A stretch of DNA of 64,000 nt from an uncultured Collinsella sp. (lineage in GTDB: Bacteria; Actinomycetota; Coriobacteriia; Coriobacteriales; Coriobacteriaceae): the NCBI GenBank assembly GCA_902494535.1, contig CABUTO010000004.1, positions 32,401-96,400 of the forward strand. Reading direction: 5' to 3'. A program made the translations under genes and the position numbers. Of the stretch, positions 16,827-25,466 are shown piece after piece (positions within the stretch are counted from its first letter, which is position 1; every line of letters begins with the position of its first letter). The notes under the pieces are model-generated. The model was not told the origin of the DNA, ran no database searches, and saw only the letters and a program-made list of their open reading frames with translations.

Positions 16827-18825
16827 TATGGCCGAAAAACTCGGCGTCCGCCGCTCGCCAGGGGCGGAAGGTGGCGGGATCGACCTTTACGTGGGCTGCG
16901 GCGGGTACGTCGTACCATTTGACCGTGTAACCGGCGCCGTGAGAGCAAAAGACCGAATCGGGCGTGTTGGGCAGATCGGCCTCGGGCTCATAGGCGGCCG
17001 CCTCGATGACGCGCTCGGCATCATGGCAAGCCGCATAGCCGGCGAACTCCAGGTACAGATGACCGCGACCACTCGTGTAGGCGGCCACCTCCAGCGCGTA
17101 ATCCTGCACCTCAGATGCCGGCACACGACCCACAAGCTTCGCCCGGTCTCCCGCCATCGTCGGCGGCTCGTACTCGGCACCCATGCGTGTGGCATCCGAG
17201 AGCGCCCGGCCCACGCACTCCCCCGGCACCTCGAGTTCAAAGCGATACCACGGCTCCAACAGCACCGCCGCGCCGGCCTCACGCGCCTGCATCAAACCCT
17301 GACGAATCGCGCGGTACGTGGCCTGGCGAAAATCGCCGCCCTCGGTGTGTTTGGCATGCGCACGGCCGCCCGTGAGCGTAATGCGCACATCGGTGATGGG
17401 AGAGCCGGTCAGCACGCCCAGGTGATCGCGCTCCATGGCGTTGGTGAGCGCCAGACGCTGCCAGTTAAGATCGAGCTCGTCGGTCGAGGTAACGGTGCCA
17501 AACTGCACGCCCGAACCCGCCGGCAATGGCTCCAGGCGCAGATGTACCTCGGCATAGTGGCGCAGTGGCTCAAAGTGGCCCACGCCCTCGACCGGCTGCG
17601 AAATAGTCTCCTTATAGAGAATGCCGCCAGACTCAAAATCAATCGAAAGGCCAAAGCGATCGGCCAACACCCGCTGCACGACCTCGAGCTGCACGGCGCC
17701 CATCAACTGCAAATGAATCTGCTCAAGATGCGTATTCCAGCTTACGCCGAGCATAGGATCTTCGTCCGCCAACTCAGTCAGTGCTTTGAACACCGCGTGG
17801 ACATCGTGTTCGCCCGGAAGCACCGTATAGGTAAGGACTGGCGCAATGACGGGCGCATCGCCCGCGGGCTCCGCGCCCAGGGCGTCCCCTGGGCGAACGT
17901 GTGCAAGACCCGTCACGGCGCAGATGCCGCCAGCGGCAACTTTCTGTGCAAGCTCGTATTTCTCGCCGTTATAGATGCGCACCTGATCGATCTTTTGCTC
18001 CCATGCCTCGGCACCGGAACGTCCGCCAATCATCTGTTTTGCGTGCAGCGTGCCGCCGGTCACTTTAACCCAAGCCAAACGCTCGCCGCGATCCCCGCGG
18101 CTGACACGATAGACGCGCGCGGCAAACTCCGGGAGCCACGCCTGTTCGCGCATCAGCGCACATATGCCATCCAGCAGTTCGTCCACGCCCTGGTCCCTGA
18201 GCGCCGAGCCGGCAAAGCAGGGAAAGAGCTTGCGCTCGGCAACCATGCGCGACAGCGTTGCGACAGAAAGCTCGCCCGCTTCAAAAAACTCCTCGAGCGC
18301 CGCCTCGTCCAACGCAGCAGCGTCCTCCTGAACGGCGCCGCCCGCCAACAGTTCGTTGGCATCCAGGCAGCCCTCGGAAAGACGCTGCCCAAGCTGTGCC
18401 AGCAAAACATCGCGGCCGGGATTCTCCAAATCAATCTTGTTGATATAGATGAACGTCGGAATGTCATAGCGCGCAAGCAGGCGCCACAGGGTTTCGGTGT
18501 GCCCTTGCACGCCGTCGTTGGCGCCCACAACCAAAATCGCGTAGTCGAGTGCGCGCAGCGTGCGCTCCGCCTCGGCAGAAAAATCGACATGCCCCGGCGC
18601 ATCCACGAGCATGACGTGGGTATCGCCATGGTCGAGCACGGCCTGTGACGAGAAAATCGTGATGCCGCGCTCGCGCTCGATCGCATTAGTGTCCAGATGC
18701 GAATCGCCATCGTCCACGCGCCCGCGCTTGCGAATGCGACCCGCGTTGAACAACACGGCCTCGGCCAGCGTGGTCTTGCCGGCATCGACATGCGCCAAGA
18801 TTCCAACGACCGCTTGCTTCGACAT
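16822..18825 (-). CDS. Translational GTPase related to TetM/TetO ribosomal protection proteins
   Basis: 667 residues from ATG 18825 (AGAGGAGA upstream). EF-G-like GTPase motifs are complete: G1 AHVDAGKTT (11-19), G2 RGITIFS, G3 DAPGHVDF, G4 NKID and G5 GSAL. The rest follows the EF-G domain order (II-V), with a domain IV containing TGSPITDVRITLTGGRAHAKHTEGGDF as in the TetM group. It should bind the ribosome A site. Tetracycline protection is possible, but the housekeeping context and the absence of mobile genes give no support for acquired resistance; many anaerobes carry such chromosomal homologues. EF-G itself would be elsewhere. Confidence 0.82.
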   Translation of the reverse strand: MSKQAVVGILAHVDAGKTTLAEAVLFNAGRIRKRGRVDDGDSHLDTNAIERERGITIFSSQAVLDHGDTHVMLVDAPGHVDFSAEAERTLRALDYAILVVGANDGVQGHTETLWRLLARYDIPTFIYINKIDLENPGRDVLLAQLGQRLSEGCLDANELLAGGAVQEDAAALDEAALEEFFEAGELSVATLSRMVAERKLFPCFAGSALRDQGVDELLDGICALMREQAWLPEFAARVYRVSRGDRGERLAWVKVTGGTLHAKQMIGGRSGAEAWEQKIDQVRIYNGEKYELAQKVAAGGICAVTGLAHVRPGDALGAEPAGDAPVIAPVLTYTVLPGEHDVHAVFKALTELADEDPMLGVSWNTHLEQIHLQLMGAVQLEVVQRVLADRFGLSIDFESGGILYKETISQPVEGVGHFEPLRHYAEVHLRLEPLPAGSGVQFGTVTSTDELDLNWQRLALTNAMERDHLGVLTGSPITDVRITLTGGRAHAKHTEGGDFRQATYRAIRQGLMQAREAGAAVLLEPWYRFELEVPGECVGRALSDATRMGAEYEPPTMAGDRAKLVGRVPASEVQDYALEVAAYTSGRGHLYLEFAGYAACHDAERVIEAAAYEPEADLPNTPDSVFCSHGAGYTVKWYDVPAAAHVKVDPATFRPWRAADAEFFGHR

Positions 18826-18940
18826 GGCTCTCCTCTTATTACAAGCCCATCGCACGCGGCAACGGGCGTTCACGCTCCACACTGGATGATACAATTTACG
18901 GGCCGGCGGGCGAAGCGGGCCCTATCCCCCGACCGAGCTC

Positions 18941-18969
18941 ATCGCCCCGCGTTGCCGCGCGGCGATTTT
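18941..18969 (+). terminator. Terminator-like hairpin in the mscL leader
   Basis: ATCGCCCCGCG (18941-18951) pairs with CGCGCGGCGAT (18956-18966), with one C-C mismatch and a 4-nt loop, followed by TTTTC. No rightward gene ends here, so it may be an attenuator in the ~245-nt region before mscL. I could not match the leader to a known riboswitch. Confidence 0.45.
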
Positions 18970-19069
18970 CGTAGGTTCGCGCCTTGCGAAAGCCGGCACC
19001 TCCCCTTTTGTCTGCCATGGCTCATCTGGGGCAGTAACAACGCGAGCCCCACAACTGCGAGGAACCACC

Positions 19070-19495
19070 ATGAAGGCATTGCTCAACGAGTTCAAGGAAT
19101 TCATCAATCGCGGCAACGTGACAGACATGGCCGTCGGCGTGATTATCGGCGGCGCATTCACTGCCATCGTGACCTCGCTTACCGACAACATCATCAACCC
19201 GCTTATCTCCGTGATTGCCGGTGGCAGCGCCACCGAGATCTCGGGGCTGGTGGTGCCGGGCACCAATATCGACTTTGGCGCCTTTATCGGCGCGTGCATC
19301 AACTTTTTGATTGTGGCGGCGATCGTCTTTGCCATCGTCAAAGCATTCAACAAGGCGCAGGAGATTGGCGACAGGCTCGCCGGTGCCACCGCCGAGGAAG
19401 CCGCACCAGCGCCCGTCTGCCCGTATTGCCTGGAAGAGGTACACGAGGGCGCGACCAAGTGTTGCCACTGCGGAAGCGAGCTACCCCGGGCGTAG
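19070..19495 (+). CDS. mscL: Large-conductance mechanosensitive channel with a C-terminal zinc ribbon
   Basis: 141 residues. The N-terminal NEFKEFINRGNVTDMAVGVIIG and the first membrane helix (GGAFTAIVTSL) are diagnostic of MscL, the homopentameric emergency valve against osmotic downshock. A second helix, INFLIVAAIVFAIVKAF, follows the periplasmic loop. The usual cytoplasmic helical bundle is followed, or partly replaced, by a CxxC...CxxC module (C117, C120, C131, C134), a small zinc ribbon. Such C-terminal ribbons occur in some anaerobes and may modulate assembly or redox gating. A terminator follows. Confidence 0.92.
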   Translation: MKALLNEFKEFINRGNVTDMAVGVIIGGAFTAIVTSLTDNIINPLISVIAGGSATEISGLVVPGTNIDFGAFIGACINFLIVAAIVFAIVKAFNKAQEIGDRLAGATAEEAAPAPVCPYCLEEVHEGATKCCHCGSELPRA

Positions 19496-19556
19496 GGTCT
19501 TAAAGCCGATAGCGCTCAGCGTCTACTATCTTGCAAAACAGCGCAGCAACCAAAAA

Positions 19557-19578
19557 CGGCCCCGCCCGGGGCCATTTT
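19557..19578. terminator. Terminator after mscL
   Basis: GGCCCCG/CGGGGCC with a 2-nt loop is flanked by AAAAAC on the left and ATTTTCG on the right, so it can serve both mscL and the convergent acetyltransferase gene. Confidence 0.75.
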
Positions 19579-19612
19579 CGTTCACGCGCATTACTGACAC
19601 GAGCTCTCGCTC

Positions 19613-20104
19613 TTATGCCTCGCGCAGCCAGTCAAACGCAACACGCGGCGTGCCGTCTGACACATACACGACGCCGGCACGCTCAAACCCTGCCTTAATA
19701 CTCGCGCCCTGCATGGGCAGGTTGTCCTGGTGCGTATCGATGCGCAAGTGATCGGCACGTTCTTTGGCAAAGGCAAACATCGCAGCCGCGATACCGTGCA
19801 CGGTGCCGTCGGATGCCACACGGTGCAACACGGCGTACGGAGTATCGCTGCGCCATTGCCCGTCCTCAATTACGTCATAGCACTCGTCCGGCCCCGGCAA
19901 AAAGGCAAACGTCGCCACCACGCGACCGTCGAATTCGCACACGTAACTGCCACCAGCGGCAATATCAGCAGCCAGCTGCTCGGCCGAAGGCGTGCCCTCG
20001 GGCCACTGCGTAGCGTTGCCATGTGCGCGCATAAAGGCGCGGGCCGTGTCATAGATAGCCATGACGGCGGGAATGTCGGTATCGAGGGTTTTTCTGATCA
20101 TCAC
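19613..20104 (-). CDS. GNAT-family N-acetyltransferase
   Basis: 163 residues. MIRKTLDTDIPAVMAIYDTARAFM is a GNAT N-terminal strand-helix. GGSYVCEFDGRVVATFAFLPG fits the central sheet, VLHRVASDG-TVHGIAAAMFAFA fits the acetyl-CoA P-loop region and LRIDTHQDNLPMQ is the conserved cofactor-proximal segment. Typical of small-molecule or protein acetyltransferases; the substrate is unknown. Start is either of two adjacent ATG codons (20104 or 20101), with GAGGTCG upstream. Confidence 0.85.
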   Translation of the reverse strand: MMIRKTLDTDIPAVMAIYDTARAFMRAHGNATQWPEGTPSAEQLAADIAAGGSYVCEFDGRVVATFAFLPGPDECYDVIEDGQWRSDTPYAVLHRVASDGTVHGIAAAMFAFAKERADHLRIDTHQDNLPMQGASIKAGFERAGVVYVSDGTPRVAFDWLREA

Positions 20105-20172
20105 GCGGCGACCTCACGTTTATTGGTATCACTTTGATTGAGCAATGATACCAACGTTTGGAGAGGGGCGCG

Positions 20173-20475
20173 ATGCAGATGGGAAGCAAAAAGCGAGCCG
20201 CCTGGTCAAAGGCCAAAAGCGAGTTTTTGGGCACTGCCACCGGCGGCGATATGAGCGACCTGTTTGCGCGCGAGGACGAGCGCCGCGACGCCCTGGACGC
20301 CGAGCGCGATGAAGCCTGGCGCTACAAGTCGTGCGAACGCAAAAACCGTTACGACACGCGCGCCGAGGCCGAGGCCGTTATGGCCGACTGCGAAAACCGC
20401 GGACGGCGCGGTTTGGCCTGCTACAAATGCGAATACTGCGGTGGCTGGCACCTGACATCGCACCCATGGAAATAG
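20173..20475 (+). CDS. Small cysteine-rich protein, function unknown
   Basis: About 100 residues from ATG 20173, which follows GGAGAGGGG; a longer in-frame start at 20158 has no ribosome-binding site. The sequence is very charged (SDLFAREDERRDALDAERDEAW), then CERKNRYDTRAEAEAVMADC and a C-terminal CYKCEYCGGWHLTSHP that looks like a zinc-knuckle with WH. I do not recognise a named family; the C-terminal pattern is common in small actinobacterial zinc-finger proteins. It is convergent with rsmJ. Confidence 0.7.
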   Translation: MQMGSKKRAAWSKAKSEFLGTATGGDMSDLFAREDERRDALDAERDEAWRYKSCERKNRYDTRAEAEAVMADCENRGRRGLACYKCEYCGGWHLTSHPWK

Positions 20476-20523
20476 GCGCCGCATCGGCACGGCATTGACG
20501 GAGTGCCAGCCATCGAACGCAAG

Positions 20524-21228
20524 CTACGGGCGCGGCGGCACCAAAACATCGTAACGAACGGCCTTGCCCGCAAGTTGATAGCTCGGCTTAACGCCGGCAA
20601 GCAGCGGCCCCTTCACCGGCCGCTTGATAACGACCTTGCGCGGGTGCACCGCAAGCGCAGCTTCGACTAGCGTCTCCTCATCGGCACACGGCTGTTCCAA
20701 ATGGTGCAAGAGTTGGAACTTCTTTTTCACCGCCGCGCTCTTGGTGCGCTCGGGAAACATGGGGTCCAGATACACCACGGCGGGAGCGGCAAGCTCGCCC
20801 CGCCCGATCAGCCCAGCTACATGACGAAGGCCGGCAATGCTGTCCTCGCCCGCATGTAAACGCATGCGCGACACGGCAGCCGCAAGCGCCGGATCATCTG
20901 CCGCGCGATCCAGGGCATCCTGAAGCAGCGCCGCTATCACGCAATCCTGCTCATACAGATCGACGGTAAAGCCCGCGGCCGCCAGCAGCAGCGAATCCTC
21001 GCCAAAACCTGCCGTGGCGTCAATCGCCCATGGTCGCTCGATGCCTTTTGCGCGCGCAGCCTTTACCAGCAGCTCTTGCTGCAGGCGGCCCTGCTTGAGT
21101 CGTGGAAGCATGCGGGTAAAATCGGCACGCAGCTCCATCGTGCCGTCGGTGAGCGTGAGGCCCTCGGACTTCCCGATCAGCTCAAGCCCCGCGGCCCGAG
21201 CAACAGAAAAGGGATCGACGACGCCCAT
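20524..21228 (-). CDS. rsmJ: 16S rRNA (guanine-1516 N2)-methyltransferase
   Basis: RsmJ methylates G1516 of 16S rRNA. 234 residues from ATG 21228 (AAGGAG five bases upstream; a GTG two codons earlier overlaps that site). The SAM motif I is AIDATAGFGEDSLLLAAAGF, the acidic motif II is VDLYEQD, and the catalytic DPMFPER followed by TKSAAVKKKFQ is the RsmJ signature. It ends with VIKRPVKGPLLAGVKPSYQL, also conserved. It is divergent from no gene of known relation; the small membrane ORF upstream is on the same strand. Confidence 0.9.
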   Translation of the reverse strand: MGVVDPFSVARAAGLELIGKSEGLTLTDGTMELRADFTRMLPRLKQGRLQQELLVKAARAKGIERPWAIDATAGFGEDSLLLAAAGFTVDLYEQDCVIAALLQDALDRAADDPALAAAVSRMRLHAGEDSIAGLRHVAGLIGRGELAAPAVVYLDPMFPERTKSAAVKKKFQLLHHLEQPCADEETLVEAALAVHPRKVVIKRPVKGPLLAGVKPSYQLAGKAVRYDVLVPPRP

Positions 21229-21292
21229 GGACACTCCTTAACAAGCAAAACGAATACGCAGGGTGCCGTTTATGCCAGCGCCCAACCGTCCG

Positions 21293-21436
21293 CTATTGTC
21301 CCACATGCGACATGGCCCACAGCATCCCAATGCAAAGCACCGCCATCAATCCCGTGCACACGGCAGCGATCACGGAATCACTCATGCGCCTCCCCAACGA
21401 CCGCGGCTCACGCACTTGCACTGCTCCGTACATCAT
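21293..21436 (-). CDS. Candidate 47-residue membrane protein
   Basis: A short open frame from ATG 21436 to TAG 21293. AAGGAGGAG lies immediately upstream on the minus strand, an unusually good Shine-Dalgarno for a spurious frame. The C-terminal half, VIAAVCTGLMAVLCIGMLWAM, is one hydrophobic helix; the N-terminal half is basic (REPRSLGRRMSDS), as expected for a cytoplasmic tail. No known family is recognised. It lies 64 nt upstream of rsmJ, on the same strand. Confidence 0.55.
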   Translation of the reverse strand: MMYGAVQVREPRSLGRRMSDSVIAAVCTGLMAVLCIGMLWAMSHVGQ

Positions 21437-21665
21437 GGCTCCTCCTTGAGACCAGCTCCTTGTTACGGCCTCATCATCTCAGTGCCTCACATGAGCTGCC
21501 ATCGATTTGGCTTACGTCCAGCTTTCCTTTTTGAAAGGTTGGACCGTACAGGCAAGAGACGCTTTCAAACGCATGCATCGCCCCGTTGAACTACAATGTG
21601 CTTCACGATATGTGCCGCAACCTGGGTGCGACAGATTCTCCGCGCCCGCATCGAAAGGACCAGCT

Positions 21666-22067
21666 ATGAGCGCCGCTCGCAAGACACTCAAAATCCTTGC
21701 CCTGATTTATTTTGTTCTGGGCATCGCCAGTCTCGTCATTGGAATCGCCGGCATCGCGACCGGCAACCTCGATTCCACGTACGGGTCGAACGCCATGCTC
21801 GCCGCGGTCGTGCTGGTCGCCAAGGGCCTCATCGATCTCGCCGCAGGTGTTGCGGGCATCAAGGGCGCCAACAAGCCTTCGCAGGTGGATGCTGCGTTTA
21901 AGCTCGGCATCGTTGCCGCAATCGCCACGATTGCGCAGGCCGCGCTCACGCTTCCCGCGCTCGGCGGCAGCGCCGTCAATATCGTCGCCTTTGTCATCGT
22001 GGTGTACGACCTGTTCTTTGTTCAGCAGGCACACGCCGTTAAGGCCGAGAACAAGGACCGCCTGTAA
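21666..22067 (+). CDS. Small four-helix membrane protein, function unknown
   Basis: 133 residues from ATG 21666 (AAAGGA upstream; upstream in-frame starts lack one). Four hydrophobic segments are visible: LKILALIYFVLGIASLVIGI, AMLAAVVLVAKGLIDLAAGV, AAFKLGIVAAIATIAQAALT and AVNIVAFVIVVYDLFFVQQA. Charged residues sit in short loops. The arrangement resembles small DUF-type membrane proteins with no assigned role. It stands alone between convergent or divergent neighbours and has its own terminator. Confidence 0.75.
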   Translation: MSAARKTLKILALIYFVLGIASLVIGIAGIATGNLDSTYGSNAMLAAVVLVAKGLIDLAAGVAGIKGANKPSQVDAAFKLGIVAAIATIAQAALTLPALGGSAVNIVAFVIVVYDLFFVQQAHAVKAENKDRL

Positions 22068-22104
22068 GCGCTCGCTTCTCATAACCTCTGCAGCCAAGCA
22101 ACTA

Positions 22105-22142
22105 AAAAGGGCCGATCGCGCATCTCCGCGGTCGGCCCTTTA
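22105..22142 (+). terminator. Intrinsic terminator after the small membrane protein gene
   Basis: AAAGGGCCGA and TCGGCCCTTT form an outer stem around TCGCG/CGCGG, followed by TTTA. It ends 6 nt before the family D repeat. Confidence 0.85.
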
Positions 22143-22147
22143 CGTTT

Positions 22148-22195
22148 GCCCAGATAAAACCTGCCAAAACAAACCTGTCCCTTTTTGGCAGGTTG
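22148..22195. repeat. Palindromic repeat family D, short copy
   Basis: GCCCAGATAAAACCTG and AAACCTGTCCCT match the reverse complement of the left arm of the full copy at 425-520. An added TTTTTGGCAGG can pair with CCTGCCAAAA inside it. It abuts the rlmA stop codon. Confidence 0.7.
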
Positions 22196-23011
22196 TTAGC
22201 TGTGGCGGTACTCGGCGATGATGAAGTCGATGTCGGTTTGAAGGGTATCCAGGTTTGCCAGGCGCTCTTTGTCGGCAGGGCGTGTGCGGTAGTAGTACGG
22301 CGTCATCTGGAACACCGCCTCGATGTCTGCCTGGGTCTGGAGCGTAATGTTCGCAGACACCCGCTGCGTTCCGACCAACTCGAGCTCGGTGGTCTTCGGC
22401 AGCTTCTCATCGTTAAGGTACGGCGTATCGTAGAGCACCTCCTTGAGCCCAAAGAGATGACGGGCACCCGGCACCACGGTATAGAGTGAGCCCTCTGGAG
22501 CCAGCACGCGGGCAAATTCGCGCTCGTTAAAGGGAGCGAAGAGCTCGGTCACCATATCGAAGGTGCCATCGGCCACGGGGATGTCCTTCATGTTGGCCAC
22601 GAAGTAGGTCGCATCGCCGCGCTTGGCGGCAAGGCGCACCATCTCTTTGCCCAGGTCAAAGCCGTAAGCATCCACGCCCGGCACCGCACCCATGGCGCTG
22701 GTGTAGTAGCCCTCGCCACAGCAAATATCGAGCAACGTCATGGGGCAGTTCGTAGACGCGGCACGTCCAGACACCCGCTCGCGCACCAGCTCGACCATCG
22801 CATCGCGCAACGGCGCATAGTAACCGCGGTTCAGAAAGTCGCGACGGCTGCGTGCCTGCGACTTGGGATCGCCCATGGAGTCGCCGCTCTTGGACGAGCG
22901 CAGGAGATATAGATAGCCCTCGCGCGCACGGTCAAACCGGTGCCCACCCGCGCATGCAGCACCGCGTTCGTCATCCACCAGCGGCTCATGGCAAACGGGA
23001 CACAACAACAT
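22196..23011 (-). CDS. rlmA: 23S rRNA (guanine N1)-methyltransferase, RlmA family
   Basis: 271 residues. The N-terminal zinc finger C4-x2-C7...C20-x3-H24, followed by RFDRAREGYLYLLRSSKSG, then GDPKSQARSRRDFLNRGYYAPLRDA, is the RlmA/TlrB signature. A Rossmann methyltransferase domain follows with LLDICCGEGYYTSAM (SAM motif I) and YGFDLGKEMV. It methylates G745 or G748 in helix 35 of 23S rRNA; G748 methylation (TlrB type) gives tylosin tolerance, but the two cannot be told apart here. Stop is immediately next to a family D repeat. Confidence 0.9.
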   Translation of the reverse strand: MLLCPVCHEPLVDDERGAACAGGHRFDRAREGYLYLLRSSKSGDSMGDPKSQARSRRDFLNRGYYAPLRDAMVELVRERVSGRAASTNCPMTLLDICCGEGYYTSAMGAVPGVDAYGFDLGKEMVRLAAKRGDATYFVANMKDIPVADGTFDMVTELFAPFNEREFARVLAPEGSLYTVVPGARHLFGLKEVLYDTPYLNDEKLPKTTELELVGTQRVSANITLQTQADIEAVFQMTPYYYRTRPADKERLANLDTLQTDIDFIIAEYRHS

Positions 23012-23064
23012 GGCAACTCCTTAGCGCGAACAACACAACGCCCACCATTGTCGCACGCCTTCCC

Positions 23065-23128
23065 CGCCTAGTCATTGGGGACGTTCTTGAATGAGTAATC
23101 GTTTTAGAACGTCCCCAATGACTAGGCG
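23065..23128. repeat. Palindromic repeat family B, copy 1
   Basis: A perfect 23-bp stem (23065-23087 with 23106-23128) built on CCTAGTCATTGGGGACGTTC with an 18-nt loop. A diverged copy is at 48844-48899. It lies between divergent rlmA and MATE genes. Confidence 0.85.
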
Positions 23129-23189
23129 ATTAGGAGTATCATCGTCTGCGCAAATAAGCACAAAAGAGCATGTTAGAGATTGAGAGCGT

Positions 23190-24572
23190 ATGGCTGACAC
23201 CGTATCTAAGCACATTGACATGACCACCGGATCGCTGTGGCGCAATGTTCCCCTGTTCGCCTTCCCTGTGGCCGCCACGAGCATCTTGGAGCAACTGTCG
23301 AACCTCATCGCCACGGTCATCATCGGTAACTTCTCGGGCGACCAGGGAACCCTCGCCATGGCGGCGGTCGGCTCCAATGTTCCGCTTACCAGTCTTATGC
23401 TCAACCTGTTTATTGGCATGTCGCTTGGCTCCAACGTGGTCATCGCCAACGCTATCGGCCGCAACGATCAGAACATGGTCAAACGCGCCGTCCATACCTC
23501 GATTCTTATGGCACTTGTGGGCTTTGTCGTCATCGCACTGGGCGAGATCTTTGCCGAGCCCATGCTCGCCGCGCTCAACGTTCCCGCCGAAACCATGCCG
23601 CTCGCTTCGCTCTACCTACGCGTCTTTTTGCTCAGCATGCCCTCGATCTTGCTTTACAACTTTGAGGCCGCGATCTTCCGCTCCGTCGGCATCACCCGCA
23701 TGCCGCTGCAGGCGCTTGCCGTGTCCACCGTCCTCAACATTGGCCTGGACCTCATCTTTGTCCCCGTACTCCACTGGGGCGTCGTGGGCGTCGCCATCGC
23801 CACCGCCATCGCCTACACCGTCAGCGCCGCTACGCTCTTTATCCGCCTGCTCAAGACCGACTCCGTCGTCCGCGTCACCCCGCGCGACCTGGCTATCGAC
23901 CCCGTCGCCCTCAAGCGCATCGTCAAGATCGGCCTGCCCGCCGGCATCCAGAGCGCCGTCTTTGCCGTCGCCAACATCATCATCCAGTCTGCTATCAACA
24001 GCCTGGGCACCGAGGTCATGGCGGCATCGAGCGCCGCTATGAGCTTGGAGTACGTATGCTACAACCTGCTCAACAGCTTTAGCCAGGCTTGCACCACCTT
24101 TGTGGGACAAAACCACGGTGCCCGCCAGATCGACCGCTGCACCAAAACGCTCAAGGTCTGCCTGGTCGAAGGCGGTATCGTTGCACTCACCACGATCATC
24201 GTTATTGTCGGCCTGGGGCGCGAGATCTTGTCGCTGTTCAACAGCGATCCCAACATCGTCTCGATCGGCTATATCCGCGTGTGTTCGATCTTCCCGGCGT
24301 ACGCCTTTAGCATGTTCTACGAAAACATGTCCGGCTACCTACGCGGCTTTGGTATCTCGCTCACGCCCGCCCTCATCACCATGATCTGCGTCTGCGGCAT
24401 CCGCTTCTATTGGGTGTTCTGCGTGTTCCCGCACTTCCGCACCTTTGCGAACATCATGATGGTCTACCCCATCAGCCTGGGCACCACGGCGTTCTTTATG
24501 GTCGTGGCGGTACTACTTTGCCACCCGGCACGCACCTATCGCGCCACCCAAGCCAAAGCGACAGCCCGCTAA
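23190..24572 (+). CDS. MATE-family efflux transporter
   Basis: 460 residues with twelve predicted hydrophobic helices in the two-lobe MATE arrangement. Conserved features include GSLWRNVPLFAFPVAATSILEQLSNL (helix 1), SLGSNVVIANAIGRND in the first lobe and the equivalent FVGQNHGARQIDR in the second. It would export drugs or metabolites, usually with Na+ or H+. Most like the DinF/NorM-type group of gut anaerobes. Ribosome-binding site is weak (GAGAGCG). It is convergent with the LysR gene, with only 27 nt between them. Confidence 0.9.
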   Translation: MADTVSKHIDMTTGSLWRNVPLFAFPVAATSILEQLSNLIATVIIGNFSGDQGTLAMAAVGSNVPLTSLMLNLFIGMSLGSNVVIANAIGRNDQNMVKRAVHTSILMALVGFVVIALGEIFAEPMLAALNVPAETMPLASLYLRVFLLSMPSILLYNFEAAIFRSVGITRMPLQALAVSTVLNIGLDLIFVPVLHWGVVGVAIATAIAYTVSAATLFIRLLKTDSVVRVTPRDLAIDPVALKRIVKIGLPAGIQSAVFAVANIIIQSAINSLGTEVMAASSAAMSLEYVCYNLLNSFSQACTTFVGQNHGARQIDRCTKTLKVCLVEGGIVALTTIIVIVGLGREILSLFNSDPNIVSIGYIRVCSIFPAYAFSMFYENMSGYLRGFGISLTPALITMICVCGIRFYWVFCVFPHFRTFANIMMVYPISLGTTAFFMVVAVLLCHPARTYRATQAKATAR

Positions 24573-24599
24573 ACACCGCGCTCAACGCCACGCCAGTCA

Positions 24600-25466
24600 T
24601 TAATTGACAATATGCGAGCTCATATAGTCGATAAAGCGCCTCGTGGCGATGGGCATGGTGTCCCAGCTGCGCCAGGCGGCCACCACGTCGCGCGAGGGGG
24701 CATGCACGATGGGACGCACGCGAATATCGGTCTGCATGCCCTCGACGGTACGGCGATACAGCATGCTCACGCCTAGGCCCTCCTCCACCATCGTCATGAT
24801 GGTGTAGTCGTCGGTCACCTCACTCGTCACATGCGGCGACAACCCATGCGCCGCAAATGCATCGAGCACCAGACTCTGTTCGCCCTCATCCAGCAGCACA
24901 AACGGCTCGGACGCCAGGTCGGCAAGTGTCACCTTTTCCTTTGCCGTCAGCGGATGCGCGGCCGGCAACAATGCCACCAACTCGTCGTGATAGACCACGC
25001 GCTTCTCGAGCCCAGCGGTAAACCCGCGTGCCGTAAAGCAAAAATCAACCACGCCATCGTGTACCCATTGAGCGTTGCGCGTGTAATCGCCCTGCTTGAG
25101 GGTAAAGCGTACACCCGGGTGCAGGGCCCCAAAATCGCGGATCACACGCGGCAGCACGGTACGACTCACATTGGTAAACGTCGCGATACGAATATCAGTC
25201 GACGAAAGCCCCAGCAGCTCCTGGCGCTTGCCCTCGAGCTCGGCCTCGGCGGTCACGATCTGGCGCAGGTACGGCAGATATTGCTTACCGTCGCGCGTAA
25301 GCGAAACGCCCTGCTTTCCGCGCTCGATAATCGTGGTGCCCAGCTCGCGCTCGAGTGCCTTGACGGCCTGGCTCACCGCACTTTGCGTATAGCCCAGCTC
25401 GTCCGCCGCGCCCTTAAGACTGCCGCAATCGACCACCATACATACAATCTGATACCGCGATGCCAT
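24600..25466 (-). CDS. LysR-family transcriptional regulator
   Basis: 288 residues. The N-terminal winged helix reads YQIVCMVVDCGSLKGAADELGYTQSAVSQAVKALERELGTTIIER, which is diagnostic of LysR. The effector-binding domain (about 90-285) includes DIRIATFTNVSRTVLPRVI and a substrate-binding-protein-like fold. It is divergently transcribed from the EamA transporter gene with a 158-nt gap, the standard layout for LysR control of a neighbour, so the exporter is its likely target and a metabolite its likely ligand. Confidence 0.92.
   Translation of the reverse strand: MASRYQIVCMVVDCGSLKGAADELGYTQSAVSQAVKALERELGTTIIERGKQGVSLTRDGKQYLPYLRQIVTAEAELEGKRQELLGLSSTDIRIATFTNVSRTVLPRVIRDFGALHPGVRFTLKQGDYTRNAQWVHDGVVDFCFTARGFTAGLEKRVVYHDELVALLPAAHPLTAKEKVTLADLASEPFVLLDEGEQSLVLDAFAAHGLSPHVTSEVTDDYTIMTMVEEGLGVSMLYRRTVEGMQTDIRVRPIVHAPSRDVVAAWRSWDTMPIATRRFIDYMSSHIVN

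Noticed and set aside
16822..18825. Acquired tetracycline-resistance determinant
   Set aside because: Motifs fit the TetM group, but the context is housekeeping, composition is like its neighbours and no transposon genes flank it. Resistance cannot be claimed.
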